A stretch of 64,000 nt of DNA from assembly GCF_029814825.1 (NCBI RefSeq), contig NZ_CP122379.1, positions 1,364,001-1,428,000 on the forward strand, read 5' to 3'. Source of the stretch: Aequorivita marisscotiae. GTDB taxonomy: Bacteria > Bacteroidota > Bacteroidia > Flavobacteriales > Flavobacteriaceae. A program made the translations under genes and the position numbers. The notes under the pieces were generated by a model. That model did no database searches and was not told the origin of the DNA. It worked only from the letters and a program-made list of their open reading frames with translations. Below, one piece after another: positions 18,953 to 29,403 of the stretch (positions are counted from its first letter, which is position 1; each line of letters begins with the position of its first letter).

Positions 18953-19006
18953 TTTTTACGGCAATATTTTCCCAAAAACCTCAATGGCAGTTGCAAATAA
19001 TTATAC

Positions 19007-19014
19007 TATATTTG
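19007..19014 (+). promoter_or_regulatory. -7 box before ruvA-sprA
   Basis: TATATTTG matches TAnnTTTG and lies 23 bases before the ruvA ATG. The -33 region is not convincing. Confidence 0.45.
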
Positions 19015-19037
19015 AACCTTTAAGTTTTCGTTAACAC

Positions 19038-19619
19038 ATGATAACCCATATACAGGGAAGACTGGTTGAAAAAAACCCTACCGATGTAGTTATAGATTGC
19101 AATGGAGTAGGGTACGCTATCAATATTTCGCTGCACACATTTTCCGAACTCCCCTCTAGTGAAAATGTAAAATTATATACCCATCTAATCGTTCGGGAAG
19201 ATGCCCATATTTTGTATGGTTTTACCAGTGTTACAGAACGTGAAATATTTAGATTGTTAATTAGTGTGTCGGGGGTTGGAGCCAGTACTGCCAGAACAAT
19301 GCTGTCTTCGTTAACGCCAGAGCAAGTGCTGGACGCCATTGCTCAAAACGATTTACCAACTATACAATCGGTAAAAGGAATAGGAGCTAAAACCGCCCAA
19401 CGTGTAGTTTTAGACCTAAAAGATAAGATTTTAAAAGTGTATGGTTTGTCATCAATTTCTGTTGGAGCAAGCAATACTAATAAAAATGAAGCGTTATCTG
19501 CTTTGGAGACGCTGGGCTTTGTTCGCAAACAGTCTGAAAAAGTAGTGGATGGAATTGTGAAAGAAAATCCGCTGGCTTCAGTAGAAATGATCATTAAACA
19601 AGCTTTAAAAAATTTGTAA
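19038..19619 (+). CDS. ruvA: Holliday junction DNA-binding protein RuvA
   Basis: Tetrameric protein that binds four-way junctions and loads RuvB. The 193-residue protein has the OB-fold N-terminus (MITHIQGRLVEKNPTDVVID), tandem helix-hairpin-helix motifs (LLISVSGVGASTARTMLS and SVKGIGAKTAQRVVLDLK) and a short C-terminal RuvB-binding domain (ALSALETLGF). All expected elements are present. Its stop is only three bases from the sprA TTG start. Confidence 0.95.
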   Translation: MITHIQGRLVEKNPTDVVIDCNGVGYAINISLHTFSELPSSENVKLYTHLIVREDAHILYGFTSVTEREIFRLLISVSGVGASTARTMLSSLTPEQVLDAIAQNDLPTIQSVKGIGAKTAQRVVLDLKDKILKVYGLSSISVGASNTNKNEALSALETLGFVRKQSEKVVDGIVKENPLASVEMIIKQALKNL

Positions 19620-19622
19620 AAT

Positions 19623-22600
19623 TTGAAGGCAAAAAATTACGTTTACAAGGGTGGCTTTTTTAAGCTGTTAGCAATAGTAAGTTTTATATTTGTTGGCAAT
19701 GTTTCGTTGGCACAAGATTCCACAGCTGTTGGCAACGAAATGGGGCGATTGGATCTTCCGAATCCTACGAGCATTCAGAATCTGTATACCTACGACCCTA
19801 TAACAGATAGATATATTTATTCACAAACTTTGGGTAGTTTTAAAATTACCTATCCCATTATTCTTACGCCAGAGGAATATCAGCGCCTTATACAAGAGGA
19901 GCAGATGAAGGCGTATTTTAAAGAAAAAATTGACGCTGCCGATGGAAGGAAAGAAGGAGCGGAAGAACAACAAAAAAATCTATTGCCCACCTTTTACGTG
20001 AATTCAGACTTTTTTGAGTCTATTTTTGGCGGAAATTCTATTGAAGTAATTCCACAGGGATCTGTAGAAATGGATCTTGGTTTGCTGTATACAAAGCAGG
20101 ATAACCCACAATATTCGCCTAGAAACCGAAGTAATTTTTCGTTTGATTTTGACCAGAGAATAAGTTTAAGTCTTTTGGCAAAAGTAGGAACCAGACTCCA
20201 AGTAAATGCAAACTACGACACGGAAAGCACCTTCGATTTTCAAAATCAAATAAAGTTAGAATACACACCAACCGAAGACGATATAATTCAAAAAATTGAA
20301 GTGGGTAACGTTAGTATGCCGCTCAATAGCTCGCTAATTCAAGGTGCGCAAAGCCTTTTTGGTGTTAAAACGCAGCTTCAGTTTGGTAATACAACCATTA
20401 CAGGGGTTTTCTCAGAGCAAAAATCCGAAACCCGTACAGTTACGGCTGAGGGGGGTGCAACCATCACAGATTACGAGTTGTTTGCCTTAGATTATGACGA
20501 TAACCGTCACTTCTTTTTAGGGCATTATTTTAGAGATAACTATAACCGTGCTTTGAAGCAATATCCGTTCATAAATAGTAATGTGCAAATTACAAGAATG
20601 GAGGTTTGGATCACCAACCGTACCAGTCGTACCGATAATGTTCGCAATATAGTGGCGTTGCAAGATATTGGTGAATCAGACCCAACAAATATTGGTTTAG
20701 ACGTTCCTCCTGGTGGTTTTATACGAGCTAGTAGAAATGCATACCCAGATAATAACAACAACCTTTTTAATCCTTTCGGAATAAATGGTGGCCCCCCATC
20801 GTTGTTAAACCCATTAATCCGAGATGTTGCACGAGTACGCGACGGTTTTACGGGAGTTCAGGTAAATGAAGGAATAGACTATGTGACCCTCGAAAGTGCC
20901 AGAAGGTTAGATCAAGGGGAATATACGTTAAATTCGCAATTGGGGTATATTTCGTTAAATCAACGGTTATCTAACGATGAAGTGTTGGCGGTTTCCTATC
21001 AATTTACCGTAAACGGAAAGGTGTATCAGGTAGGTGAGTTTTCGAATGACGGGGTAGAAGCCAATGGTGGTATACAGCCCGGAAACGGTGGAGGTACAGG
21101 TAACCCGCCAGAACAAGAAACTGGACTTGCACAAAACTTAGTGGTAAAACTGTTAAAGAGTAGTATCACGAATGTAAATGAACCAATCTGGGATTTAATG
21201 ATGAAAAACATCTATCCCATTGGTGGCTACCAACTAGAAAAGGAAGACTTCAAACTTAATATTCTTTATACCGATCCTTCCCCGTTAAATTATTTAACCG
21301 AAGCTGGCTCAGAACTGCCGCCAGACGTTAAAGACGAAATTCTTTTAAAAGTATTTAATCTCGATAGGTTAAACTTTAATAATGACCCACAACAAGGTGG
21401 CGATGGGTTCTTTGACTTTTTACCGGGCATAACCGTCGATGCACAAAACGGACGAATTATCTTTACAACCGTAGAGCCATTTGGAAAACACTTGTTTGAT
21501 GAATTGAGCTTGCCTTCTGCACCAGCTAACTATTCAATGCCCGAAACCTATAACCCAAACCAGGCAAAGTATGTATTTAGAACGCTTTATACGGGAACAA
21601 AAACACAAGCAGAACAGGAAGAAAGTGAAAAAAATAAATTTCAATTAAAGGGAAGTTATAAATCTACGGGAGCAGATGGAATTCCTATTGGCGCTTTTAA
21701 TATTCCACAGGGCTCGGTAACTGTTACCGCAGGTGGAAGAACGTTGGTTGAAGGGGTAGATTACACCGTAAACTATCAATTGGGAAGGGTTCAAATTTTA
21801 GATCCTGCCTTATTAAATAGTAACATACCAATTTCTGTAAGTACCGAAAATAATTCGTTGTTTGGGCAACAGAGCAAGCGTTTTACCGGATTGAATGTAG
21901 AGCATAAATTCAGCGATAAATTTTTAATTGGCGCTACTTACTTAAATCTTAATGAACGCCCGCTAACGCAAAAATCTTCTTATGGAGTTGAGCCTATTAA
22001 TAACACTATTTTTGGAATGAATCTCAATTATTCAACCGAAGTGCCGTTTTTAACGCGTTTGGTGAATAAACTTCCAAATATAGATACTGATGTTGAATCT
22101 AATATTTCACTACGGGGCGAATTTGCCTATCTAAAACCTGGAGCTCCAAAAGTTTCGGATTTTGATGGAAAAACAACCGTTTATGTAGATGATTTTGAAG
22201 CGTCGCAAACAGGTAACGATATTAGTTCGCCTTCAAGTTGGTTCTTGGCAAGCACACCTTTAGACTATGGAGGTGAATTGGAAAATGATAATCTTCGGTA
22301 TAATTACAAACGAGCCAAATTGGCTTGGTACACAATAGACCCAATTTTTTATAGTAGTCAGCGCCCCGAAGGAATTAATGATGAAGAACTTTCCTCGCCA
22401 TTTACACGTCGGGTTTTTAGAGATGAAATCTTCCCGAATCAAGATATTATTCAAGGGCAAACACAAGCTTTATTTACCTTAGATTTGGCGTATTACCCTT
22501 CGCAACGTGGGGAATATAATTTTAATCCTGAGGCTGCCGGCACCAATATTCTTCCAAACCCCGAGGATAATTTCGGTGGAATTATGAGGCCACTTACCAC

Positions 22601-25600
22601 TACAGATTTTGAACAATCTAATGTAGAATATATTCAATTCTGGGTAATGGATCCTTTTATTTACGAGGAAACGAGTGGTAATCAAGGTGGAAATATTAAT
22701 TTTAACTTAGGTAGTATTTCTGAAGATATCTTAAAAGATGGTAGAAAACAATACGAAAATGGCTTGCCAGCAGATGGTGGAACAGCCAATACCACTTCAA
22801 CCGCTTGGGGTAAAGTTCCTTTAAACCAATCACTGGTTTATACCTTCGATACACAAGGCCAAGAACGAATAAATCAAGATATAGGTTTAGATGGTTTAAA
22901 TAATGCGCAAGAAATTGCAGAGTTTGGCGGTGAGTTTGGTGATGATCCTTCAAATGACGATTATCAATATTTTCTACAAGCCGAGGGAAGTATTTTAGAT
23001 CGTTATTTAAAATACAACGGAACCGAAGGCAACTCTCCAGTAGAAGTTACCAATACAAATCGCGGAAGCACTGCACAACCCGATGTAGAAGATATTAATC
23101 GAGACAATACCATGAACACGATTAATAGCTATTTTGAATACAACGTACCTGTTTATCCTGGAATGAACAGAGATAATAACCGATATATTTCTGACGTAAA
23201 GGAATTGGAGGTTACTACACAAAATAATAACGTAATTCCAGTACGTTGGGTTCAGTTTAAAGTGCCAATTAGCAAGCCAGACCAAGCTAAAGGAGGTATC
23301 TCTGATTATAGATCTATTCGGTTTATGCGAATGTTCCTTTCACAGTTTTCAGAAAACACCGTTTTGCGTTTTGGAACCATGGAACTGGTGCGAGGCGATT
23401 ATAGAAAATTCCAAAAAACTTTAGACGAGGTAACGTTTGAAGATCCCGCAAACGACGATACGCTATTTGAGGTGGAAGCTGTAAGTATTGAAGAAAACGA
23501 AAACAGAGAGCCAATTCCATACAGATTGCCTCCAGGGCTTGAACGCGAGGAATTAAACAATAATAACAATATTATTCGCGAAAACGAACAATCACTTTCG
23601 TTGCGGGTATGCGGGTTGGAACCTAATGATGGGCGAGCTGTTTATAAAAACTTTAATGTAGATATGCGCCAGTACAAAAATCTGGAAATGTTTATACACG
23701 CCGAATCTTTACAAAATGAAACCGCGCTAAGTGATGGGCAATTGGTGGCATTCATGCGGTTGGGGAATGACCTTACAAACAACTATTATGAAGTTCAAAT
23801 TCCATTAAATCCGACTAATTTTGGGGCGAGAAGCGCCGAAGAAATTTGGCCAGTAGCAAATAGATTAAATCTTCCCCTGGCATTATTACAGGAGGTTAAA
23901 ACTCGAACTCCATTAAACTCTACCGATGTTGTGTATTATACCCAATCGGAACTCGAGGGAGATCTGCCCGGTGGCGAAAATGAACTTACCATTGGAATTA
24001 AGGGTAATCCAAGTTTTGGAAACGTCCGTACCATCATGATTGGGGTACGAAACAGTACAAACAACGATTTATGTGGTGAAGTTTGGTTTAACGAACTTAG
24101 AATGTCTGAGCTTAAAAACGAGGGCGGATGGGCTGCGGTAGTTAGTATGGACGCTAACCTTGCCGATTTTGCTACCATTAGTGCCACAGGAAAAAGAAGT
24201 ACCGTTGGCTTTGGTTCTATTGAACAAGGGCCGAACCAACGTAGCCGCGAGGATCTGCAACAGTACGATGTGGTTACCAATGTAAACCTTGGGCAATTAT
24301 TACCAAAGAAATGGGGTATTCAACTGCCATTTAATTATGGTCGTTCGGAAGAATTAATTACCCCGCAATACGATCCGGAATTCCAGGATATCGAGCTCGA
24401 TACCCGACTGGATAATACAGAAGATGAAGCCGAAAGAGATAGAATTAAAGAACAGGCCGTAGATTATACCAAGCGTCAGAGCGTAAACTTTATTGGGGTG
24501 CGAAAAGAGCGTACTGGTGAGGGCAAGCCCAAAGTTTATGATGTAGAAAACCTAACGGGCTCTTTCTCATACAATCAAACAGATCATCACGATTTTGAAG
24601 TGGAAGATGCTTTAGAGCAGAGCGTGCGCGCAGGTGCAACGTATAACTATAATTTTACGGCAAAGCCGGTGGAGCCATTTAAAAAGAACGACTCTCTATT
24701 TACAGGGAAGTATTGGCAGTTTTTAAAAGATTTCAACTTTAATTACTTACCGACAAATATTTCGGTTAGCTCTAATATTACGCGCCAATATAACGAACAA
24801 AAATTTAGAGAAATAAACTTACTTCCCGGAAATAAAGGATTGCCTGTTTTATATCAGCGCAATTATCTTTTTGACTGGCAATACACCATCAACCATAACT
24901 TGAGCAAATCGTTGCGTCTTAATTTTACGTCGTCTAACAATATGGTTGTCAATAATTATTTAGACGAAAATGGCGACGTTAATAATGAAATTGGCGTTTG
25001 GGATGGCTTCTTTGATGTAGGAGATCCGAACCAACATTTTCAGTCGCTTCAACTAAATTACGATTTGCCGTTTAGTAAATTTCCTTTCTTAAAATTCCTT
25101 CGAGCTACGTATTCTTATACTGGTGATTATCAGTGGGAGCGCGGTAGTATGCAATTCAACGAAATTGAAATTGAGCTAAGCGATGGTAGCAAAAATGTTT
25201 ATAATCTGGGGAACTCTATCCAGAACGCAAGTACACATCAAATTAATTCTAGTTTAGATATGAACGGTTTTTATCGTTACATAGGGCTTACTAAAATTAG
25301 AAAAAGTAAGTCTAGAAGTGGCGGTGAAGAAAGAGGCGGTGCTAGCGGAGGTTCTGAAAGAGAGGGCAAAGCGAGCAGAGAAAGTAAGTTGGAGGCCGAG
25401 CAAAATAATACTCTGGCCGGCGGAAAATCGCGTGTGCCAAGTGTTTTAAGTGGTGGTGCAAATTCTGGCGGAGGATTAAATGCGGGAGATAAAGCCATTA
25501 ATACCGCTATTGGTTTAGCAACAATGCTTAAGAAAGTACAATTTAATTATCAAGAAAATAACGGTATTTACTTGCCGGGTTACCTTCCATCAATTGGTTT

Positions 25601-26837
25601 TATTGGTACATTAAAGCCTACTGCAGGTTTTGTTTTGGGAAGCCAAGCCGAGGTAAGAGAGTTGGCCGCCCGCAAAGGTTGGTTAACTTTGTATCCCGAA
25701 TTTAACGAACAATATACAGAAGTTGAAAGCCGACAAATGGATATCCAAGCTAATCTGGAGCCCATTAAAGATTTAACTATTGATGTAAATGGAAGCCGAA
25801 TTTATTCTGAAAATTACTCTGAAAATTATATTGTTCAGAATGACCTCTACCAATCGTTAACGCCTAATACATTTGGTAATTTTAATATTTCGACCTTATT
25901 AATTAAAACGGCCTTTGGTTCAAGCGATGAAACAGGTTCGGCTGCTTTTGATGATTTCAGAAGTAATAGATTACTAGTTGCAAACAGGCTGGCAGAAGAG
26001 CATTATCAAGGCCGCGCAATACCGCGCGATTCGCTGGGCTTTCCTGTAGGTTTTGGTCGGAACAGTCAAGATGTTTTACTGCCTGCATTTCTGGCGGCGT
26101 ATAAAGGCAGCGATGCTTCAAAAGAAAAAACCGGAATTTTTAGAGACATACCCCTTCCAAACTGGGATATAAAATATACCGGCTTAATGAACCTGCCTTG
26201 GTTTAAGAAAAACTTTAAACGTTTTTCACTAACGCACGGTTATCGCGCTGCATATACCGTAAACCAATTCCAGTCTAATTTAGATTACGATCCAAATACG
26301 CCTGAGGAGATAGATCAATCTGGTAATTTTAAGGTGAAAACATTATTGACCAATGTGAATTTAACCGAACAATTTTCACCATTATTGCGAATGGATTTTG
26401 AGATGAACAATTCGGTTAAAATACTTGCCGAAATGCGAAAAGATAGAGCCTTGTCAATGAGTTTCGCAAACAATCTACTTACAGAAATAAAAGGAAACGA
26501 ATACATAATCGGGTTGGGCTATCGAATAAAAGATCTTAGGATTTCAACCAATTTTGGCGGGAAAAAGTCGGTTATTACTAGCGACTTAAACTTTAAGGTA
26601 GATCTTTCTAGACGCGATAACATAACTATCATTAGGTATTTAGATATTGAAAATAACCAAACCACAGCGGGTCAAACCATCTACGGGGCGCAACTTTCTA
26701 TAGATTATGCGCTTAGCAAAAACCTAACCGCGTTGTTCTACTACGATCATACCTTCTCTGAATACGCTATTTCAACGGCCTTTCCACAAACAACCATTAG
26801 AAGTGGATTTACCTTGCGATATAACTTTGGAAACTAA
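19623..26837 (+). CDS. sprA: SprA, type IX secretion outer-membrane translocon
   Basis: Giant outer-membrane barrel (2404 residues) that forms the exit pore of the type IX secretion system and is needed for gliding in Flavobacterium. A signal peptide ([19 protein letters not shown]) precedes repeated barrel strands; a SprA family segment is seen in [19 protein letters not shown]. The C-terminus ends in an aromatic barrel strand ([10 protein letters not shown]). The start must be the TTG at 19623, since the first in-frame ATG lies after the signal peptide; it is three bases from the ruvA stop, which suggests coupled translation. A Gly/Ser/Glu-rich low-complexity stretch occurs near residues 1885-1960. 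Confidence 0.95.
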   Translation: MKAKNYVYKGGFFKLLAIVSFIFVGNVSLAQDSTAVGNEMGRLDLPNPTSIQNLYTYDPITDRYIYSQTLGSFKITYPIILTPEEYQRLIQEEQMKAYFKEKIDAADGRKEGAEEQQKNLLPTFYVNSDFFESIFGGNSIEVIPQGSVEMDLGLLYTKQDNPQYSPRNRSNFSFDFDQRISLSLLAKVGTRLQVNANYDTESTFDFQNQIKLEYTPTEDDIIQKIEVGNVSMPLNSSLIQGAQSLFGVKTQLQFGNTTITGVFSEQKSETRTVTAEGGATITDYELFALDYDDNRHFFLGHYFRDNYNRALKQYPFINSNVQITRMEVWITNRTSRTDNVRNIVALQDIGESDPTNIGLDVPPGGFIRASRNAYPDNNNNLFNPFGINGGPPSLLNPLIRDVARVRDGFTGVQVNEGIDYVTLESARRLDQGEYTLNSQLGYISLNQRLSNDEVLAVSYQFTVNGKVYQVGEFSNDGVEANGGIQPGNGGGTGNPPEQETGLAQNLVVKLLKSSITNVNEPIWDLMMKNIYPIGGYQLEKEDFKLNILYTDPSPLNYLTEAGSELPPDVKDEILLKVFNLDRLNFNNDPQQGGDGFFDFLPGITVDAQNGRIIFTTVEPFGKHLFDELSLPSAPANYSMPETYNPNQAKYVFRTLYTGTKTQAEQEESEKNKFQLKGSYKSTGADGIPIGAFNIPQGSVTVTAGGRTLVEGVDYTVNYQLGRVQILDPALLNSNIPISVSTENNSLFGQQSKRFTGLNVEHKFSDKFLIGATYLNLNERPLTQKSSYGVEPINNTIFGMNLNYSTEVPFLTRLVNKLPNIDTDVESNISLRGEFAYLKPGAPKVSDFDGKTTVYVDDFEASQTGNDISSPSSWFLASTPLDYGGELENDNLRYNYKRAKLAWYTIDPIFYSSQRPEGINDEELSSPFTRRVFRDEIFPNQDIIQGQTQALFTLDLAYYPSQRGEYNFNPEAAGTNILPNPEDNFGGIMRPLTTTDFEQSNVEYIQFWVMDPFIYEETSGNQGGNINFNLGSISEDILKDGRKQYENGLPADGGTANTTSTAWGKVPLNQSLVYTFDTQGQERINQDIGLDGLNNAQEIAEFGGEFGDDPSNDDYQYFLQAEGSILDRYLKYNGTEGNSPVEVTNTNRGSTAQPDVEDINRDNTMNTINSYFEYNVPVYPGMNRDNNRYISDVKELEVTTQNNNVIPVRWVQFKVPISKPDQAKGGISDYRSIRFMRMFLSQFSENTVLRFGTMELVRGDYRKFQKTLDEVTFEDPANDDTLFEVEAVSIEENENREPIPYRLPPGLEREELNNNNNIIRENEQSLSLRVCGLEPNDGRAVYKNFNVDMRQYKNLEMFIHAESLQNETALSDGQLVAFMRLGNDLTNNYYEVQIPLNPTNFGARSAEEIWPVANRLNLPLALLQEVKTRTPLNSTDVVYYTQSELEGDLPGGENELTIGIKGNPSFGNVRTIMIGVRNSTNNDLCGEVWFNELRMSELKNEGGWAAVVSMDANLADFATISATGKRSTVGFGSIEQGPNQRSREDLQQYDVVTNVNLGQLLPKKWGIQLPFNYGRSEELITPQYDPEFQDIELDTRLDNTEDEAERDRIKEQAVDYTKRQSVNFIGVRKERTGEGKPKVYDVENLTGSFSYNQTDHHDFEVEDALEQSVRAGATYNYNFTAKPVEPFKKNDSLFTGKYWQFLKDFNFNYLPTNISVSSNITRQYNEQKFREINLLPGNKGLPVLYQRNYLFDWQYTINHNLSKSLRLNFTSSNNMVVNNYLDENGDVNNEIGVWDGFFDVGDPNQHFQSLQLNYDLPFSKFPFLKFLRATYSYTGDYQWERGSMQFNEIEIELSDGSKNVYNLGNSIQNASTHQINSSLDMNGFYRYIGLTKIRKSKSRSGGEERGGASGGSEREGKASRESKLEAEQNNTLAGGKSRVPSVLSGGANSGGGLNAGDKAINTAIGLATMLKKVQFNYQENNGIYLPGYLPSIGFIGTLKPTAGFVLGSQAEVRELAARKGWLTLYPEFNEQYTEVESRQMDIQANLEPIKDLTIDVNGSRIYSENYSENYIVQNDLYQSLTPNTFGNFNISTLLIKTAFGSSDETGSAAFDDFRSNRLLVANRLAEEHYQGRAIPRDSLGFPVGFGRNSQDVLLPAFLAAYKGSDASKEKTGIFRDIPLPNWDIKYTGLMNLPWFKKNFKRFSLTHGYRAAYTVNQFQSNLDYDPNTPEEIDQSGNFKVKTLLTNVNLTEQFSPLLRMDFEMNNSVKILAEMRKDRALSMSFANNLLTEIKGNEYIIGLGYRIKDLRISTNFGGKKSVITSDLNFKVDLSRRDNITIIRYLDIENNQTTAGQTIYGAQLSIDYALSKNLTALFYYDHTFSEYAISTAFPQTTIRSGFTLRYNFGN

Positions 26838-26863
26838 GAAATAAACACTTATATATTATTATT

Positions 26864-27244
26864 ATGAATATACCATCTAATTTAAAGTACACAAAAGATC
26901 ACGAATGGCTTAAGATTGAAGGCGATGTTGCCACCATCGGAATTACAGATTTTGCACAGAGCGAACTTGGCGATATTGTATATGTAGAAGTTGAAACCGT
27001 AGGTGATACTATGGATAGAGAAGAAGTTTTTGGCACGGTAGAGGCGGTAAAAACAGTTTCGGATTTATTTCTACCACTTACGGGCGAGATTATTGAATTT
27101 AATGAAAACCTAGAGTCTGAACCCGAAAAGGTAAACACTGATGCCTATGGAGAAGGTTGGATGATTAAGCTAAAAATCGCAAACCCAGACGAGATTGACC
27201 AATTACTTGACGATGCCGCTTATAAAGAACTTATTGGCGGTTAA
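26864..27244 (+). CDS. gcvH: Glycine cleavage system H protein
   Basis: Lipoyl carrier of the glycine cleavage system that shuttles the aminomethyl group between the P, T and L proteins. The 126-residue length and the lipoylation site (Lys63 in [10 protein letters not shown]) are standard. It lies 26 bases after sprA, an arrangement I recall from Flavobacterium johnsoniae. No other glycine cleavage gene is in the window, so its placement reflects synteny more than pathway. Confidence 0.96.
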   Translation: MNIPSNLKYTKDHEWLKIEGDVATIGITDFAQSELGDIVYVEVETVGDTMDREEVFGTVEAVKTVSDLFLPLTGEIIEFNENLESEPEKVNTDAYGEGWMIKLKIANPDEIDQLLDDAAYKELIGG

Positions 27245-27620
27245 AACCTTATTGTTTATTGCACTATTATACAGTATTGTAATAACCAGTTTGTTTTTTC
27301 TTTCGAGTCAAAATTTACCGAAAACCCAGATTTCAGAAGCCGATAAATTAGTTCATATACTCATTCATTTTATTTTAGTGAACCTTTGGCTATTGTACTT
27401 TTTTGTAAAGAATAAATTTCATTTTAAAAAAAATTGGATTTTAATAGTAGTACTTTCGGTATTGTTTTATGGCATAATAATTGAGATATTTCAAGAGCTG
27501 TTTACAGACTCTCGCAGTGCAGATATCCTAGATGTAGCCGCAAATTTAACAGGCGCCATTCTCGGAATCTTTTTTTTCAAAAACCTAAAACATAAATTAA
27601 AACCTAAATATTTTAATTAA
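27213..27620 (+). CDS. VanZ-like membrane protein
   Basis: A 135-residue protein with about four hydrophobic helices and the VanZ-like signature: [20 protein letters not shown], then [21 protein letters not shown] and a final helix GAILGIFFF. The molecular role of such short VanZ proteins is unclear. The ATG at 27213 overlaps the gcvH end by 32 bases in another frame, so the two are probably translationally coupled; the TTG at 27195 is less likely. Confidence 0.85.
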   Translation: MPLIKNLLAVKTLLFIALLYSIVITSLFFLSSQNLPKTQISEADKLVHILIHFILVNLWLLYFFVKNKFHFKKNWILIVVLSVLFYGIIIEIFQELFTDSRSADILDVAANLTGAILGIFFFKNLKHKLKPKYFN

Positions 27621-27674
27621 GTTTTAAATTGAATGATAATTTCTATATTTTAGCATCACGATAAACCCACTATT

Positions 27675-28397
27675 ATGGAACCTAAAAAAAATCCGAAAGC
27701 AGACGTAAGCCGAAAAAGCATGTTGTTTTTTCAGCTTGGAATGGTCTTAATGCTTTTTCTTGCATGGCAAGCTATTGAATGGAAAACTTACGACAAATCT
27801 GATATCGATTTCGGAAAAGTTGACGTAGGTGACGAACTTTTAGAAGAAGTTCCAATTACACAACAATTAACTCCTCCACCACCACCACCACCGCCACCAC
27901 CGGCGCCAGAGGTTATTGACGTTATTGAAGACGAAGAAGACGTTGAAGAAACTATAATAGAATCTACCGAAACCAATCAAGAAGAGAAAATTGTAGAGGT
28001 TAAGGAAATTAAGGAAGAAGTGGTAGAAGAAGAAATTGCCGATGTACCATTTGCAGTAATTGAAAATGTGCCAGTTTATCCTGGTTGCGAAGGTGAAAAA
28101 ACAAATGACGCGAAGAAAAAATGTATGTCGTCAAAAATAAGCGCCTTTATTAATAAAAAGTTTAACTCTAATCTTGCATCAGATTTGGGATTGGAAGGAA
28201 GACAGCGTATAGCCGTTCAGTTTAAAATTGATAAAAGCGGTAAAGTTGTGGATGTTCGTGCTCGAGCACCACACCCAAGACTTGAAAAAGAAGCGACAGA
28301 TGTGGTAAATTCACTTCCGGATATGACGCCAGGAAAACAAAGAGGAAAACCAGTTGGTGTTCTTTATTCGCTTCCGATAGTGTTCGATATTCAATAA
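27675..28397 (+). CDS. TonB-like energy transducer (first copy)
   Basis: Inner-membrane protein of 240 residues that spans the periplasm. One helix lies at about 17-36, a run of ten prolines near 67-76, an acidic Glu/Val-rich spacer to about 125, and a C-terminal TonB-like domain (134-240) with paired cysteines in YPGCEG and KKCMSSKI. It would pass proton-motive energy from ExbB/ExbD to outer-membrane receptors, but neither ExbB nor ExbD is in the window. A weak -7 box TATATTTT lies at 27644. The C-terminal domain is closely related to the next gene and to the start of RemB. Confidence 0.87.
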   Translation: MEPKKNPKADVSRKSMLFFQLGMVLMLFLAWQAIEWKTYDKSDIDFGKVDVGDELLEEVPITQQLTPPPPPPPPPPAPEVIDVIEDEEDVEETIIESTETNQEEKIVEVKEIKEEVVEEEIADVPFAVIENVPVYPGCEGEKTNDAKKKCMSSKISAFINKKFNSNLASDLGLEGRQRIAVQFKIDKSGKVVDVRARAPHPRLEKEATDVVNSLPDMTPGKQRGKPVGVLYSLPIVFDIQ

Positions 28398-28418
28398 AAT
28401 TGTAAATAAAATTTTTTT

Positions 28419-28454
28419 AAAAGCTCCGTCTTTATCAGTAAAGACGGAGCTTTT
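28419..28454 (+). terminator. Terminator between the two TonB-like genes
   Basis: A perfect 16-base inverted repeat (AAAAGCTCCGTCTTTA and complement) with loop TCAG; the arm ends in TTTT. It lies 22 bases after the first TonB-like gene. Confidence 0.85.
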
Positions 28455-28513
28455 CGTGTTTTGGCACAACAGTTGTTGATTGTAAAGTAAGAAACCATTA
28501 AAAATACTTCAAT

Positions 28514-29296
28514 ATGAAAACAACTGTAAAAAATACCCAAAGCAAAAGAGAAGATAAAAAGCGTGTAAATATTGCGTGGAACTCACGATTGTTTTTTCAG
28601 ATTGGAGTTATCGTTAGTTTGTTGGCCGTCTTCTTTATCGTTCAAACTGACTTTGAAATAAGTAATCCTACAATTAGTGTAAATACTTCAAAAGGAATAG
28701 AGGAACCTTATACCATTGCCTATGAATTGGAAATTGAAAAACCAACAATAGTAGCTCCTAAAAAAGATATAGTTAAAAAACCAACCCCTGTTAAAAGAGC
28801 GGTAAAAAGTCCAGTTTTTGATGTAAAACCTAATTCGGCTTCCGTTATTGAAACTCCAATTGCAAATACCGATGGCCCAGTAGTTGAAACTCCAATATCC
28901 ACAAAACCAGCACTTGAAACACCTACGACTAACGAAGGCACAAAAACTGTAATGAATGTTGAATTTGTACCTGTGTTTCCAGGTTGCGAATCGCTACCCA
29001 CAAACAATGAAAAAATTGAGTGTATGTCTTCAAAGATAAACGCCTTCATCAATAAAAATTTCCGAAAGGAATATTTAGAAAACCTAAATCCCAACGAAAC
29101 GTATAGAATTTATGTAAATTTTAAAATAGATTCTAACGGTTTTATTTCAGAAGTAGTGGCAAATTCGCATAACGCCAATCTTAAAAAAGAAGCGCAACGA
29201 GTAGTTAATAACCTGCCAAAAATGAAACCTGGAAAGCAAGGTGATAAAAATGTAGCAGTTATGTACACCGTGCCAATTGTATTTGAGATTCAATAA
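28514..29296 (+). CDS. TonB-like energy transducer (second copy)
   Basis: Paralog of the preceding gene, 260 residues, with one helix near 26-45. Instead of polyproline it has a Pro/Thr/Lys spacer with the repeat VETPI/LETP. The C-terminal domain carries the same cysteine pair (FPGCES and ECMSSKINAFINKNF) and ending (VPIVFEIQ). The strong terminator between the copies suggests separate expression. It may serve a different receptor set; ExbB/ExbD must come from elsewhere. Confidence 0.85.
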   Translation: MKTTVKNTQSKREDKKRVNIAWNSRLFFQIGVIVSLLAVFFIVQTDFEISNPTISVNTSKGIEEPYTIAYELEIEKPTIVAPKKDIVKKPTPVKRAVKSPVFDVKPNSASVIETPIANTDGPVVETPISTKPALETPTTNEGTKTVMNVEFVPVFPGCESLPTNNEKIECMSSKINAFINKNFRKEYLENLNPNETYRIYVNFKIDSNGFISEVVANSHNANLKKEAQRVVNNLPKMKPGKQGDKNVAVMYTVPIVFEIQ

Positions 29297-29317
29297 ACTT
29301 AAACGTGATTTTCATAC

Positions 29318-29347
29318 AAAGCTCTCTGTAAAAAGGGGGCTTTTTTT
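29318..29347 (+). terminator. Terminator after the second TonB-like gene
   Basis: AAAGCTCTC pairs with GGGGGCTTT (nine pairs, two of them G-T) around an eight-base loop and is followed by a run of Ts. Confidence 0.65.
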
Positions 29348-29349
29348 GA

Positions 29350-29380
29350 TTTCTGTCGTTATAAAAAAACTGTATCTTTC
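29350..29380 (+). promoter_or_regulatory. remB promoter
   Basis: TATCTTTC at 29373-29380 differs from TAnnTTTG by one base; TTTC lies 19 bases upstream. It is directly downstream of a terminator and about 24 bases before the ATG. Confidence 0.5.
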
Positions 29381-29403
29381 GGCCTCAAAGTAAATAGTTC
29401 CCG

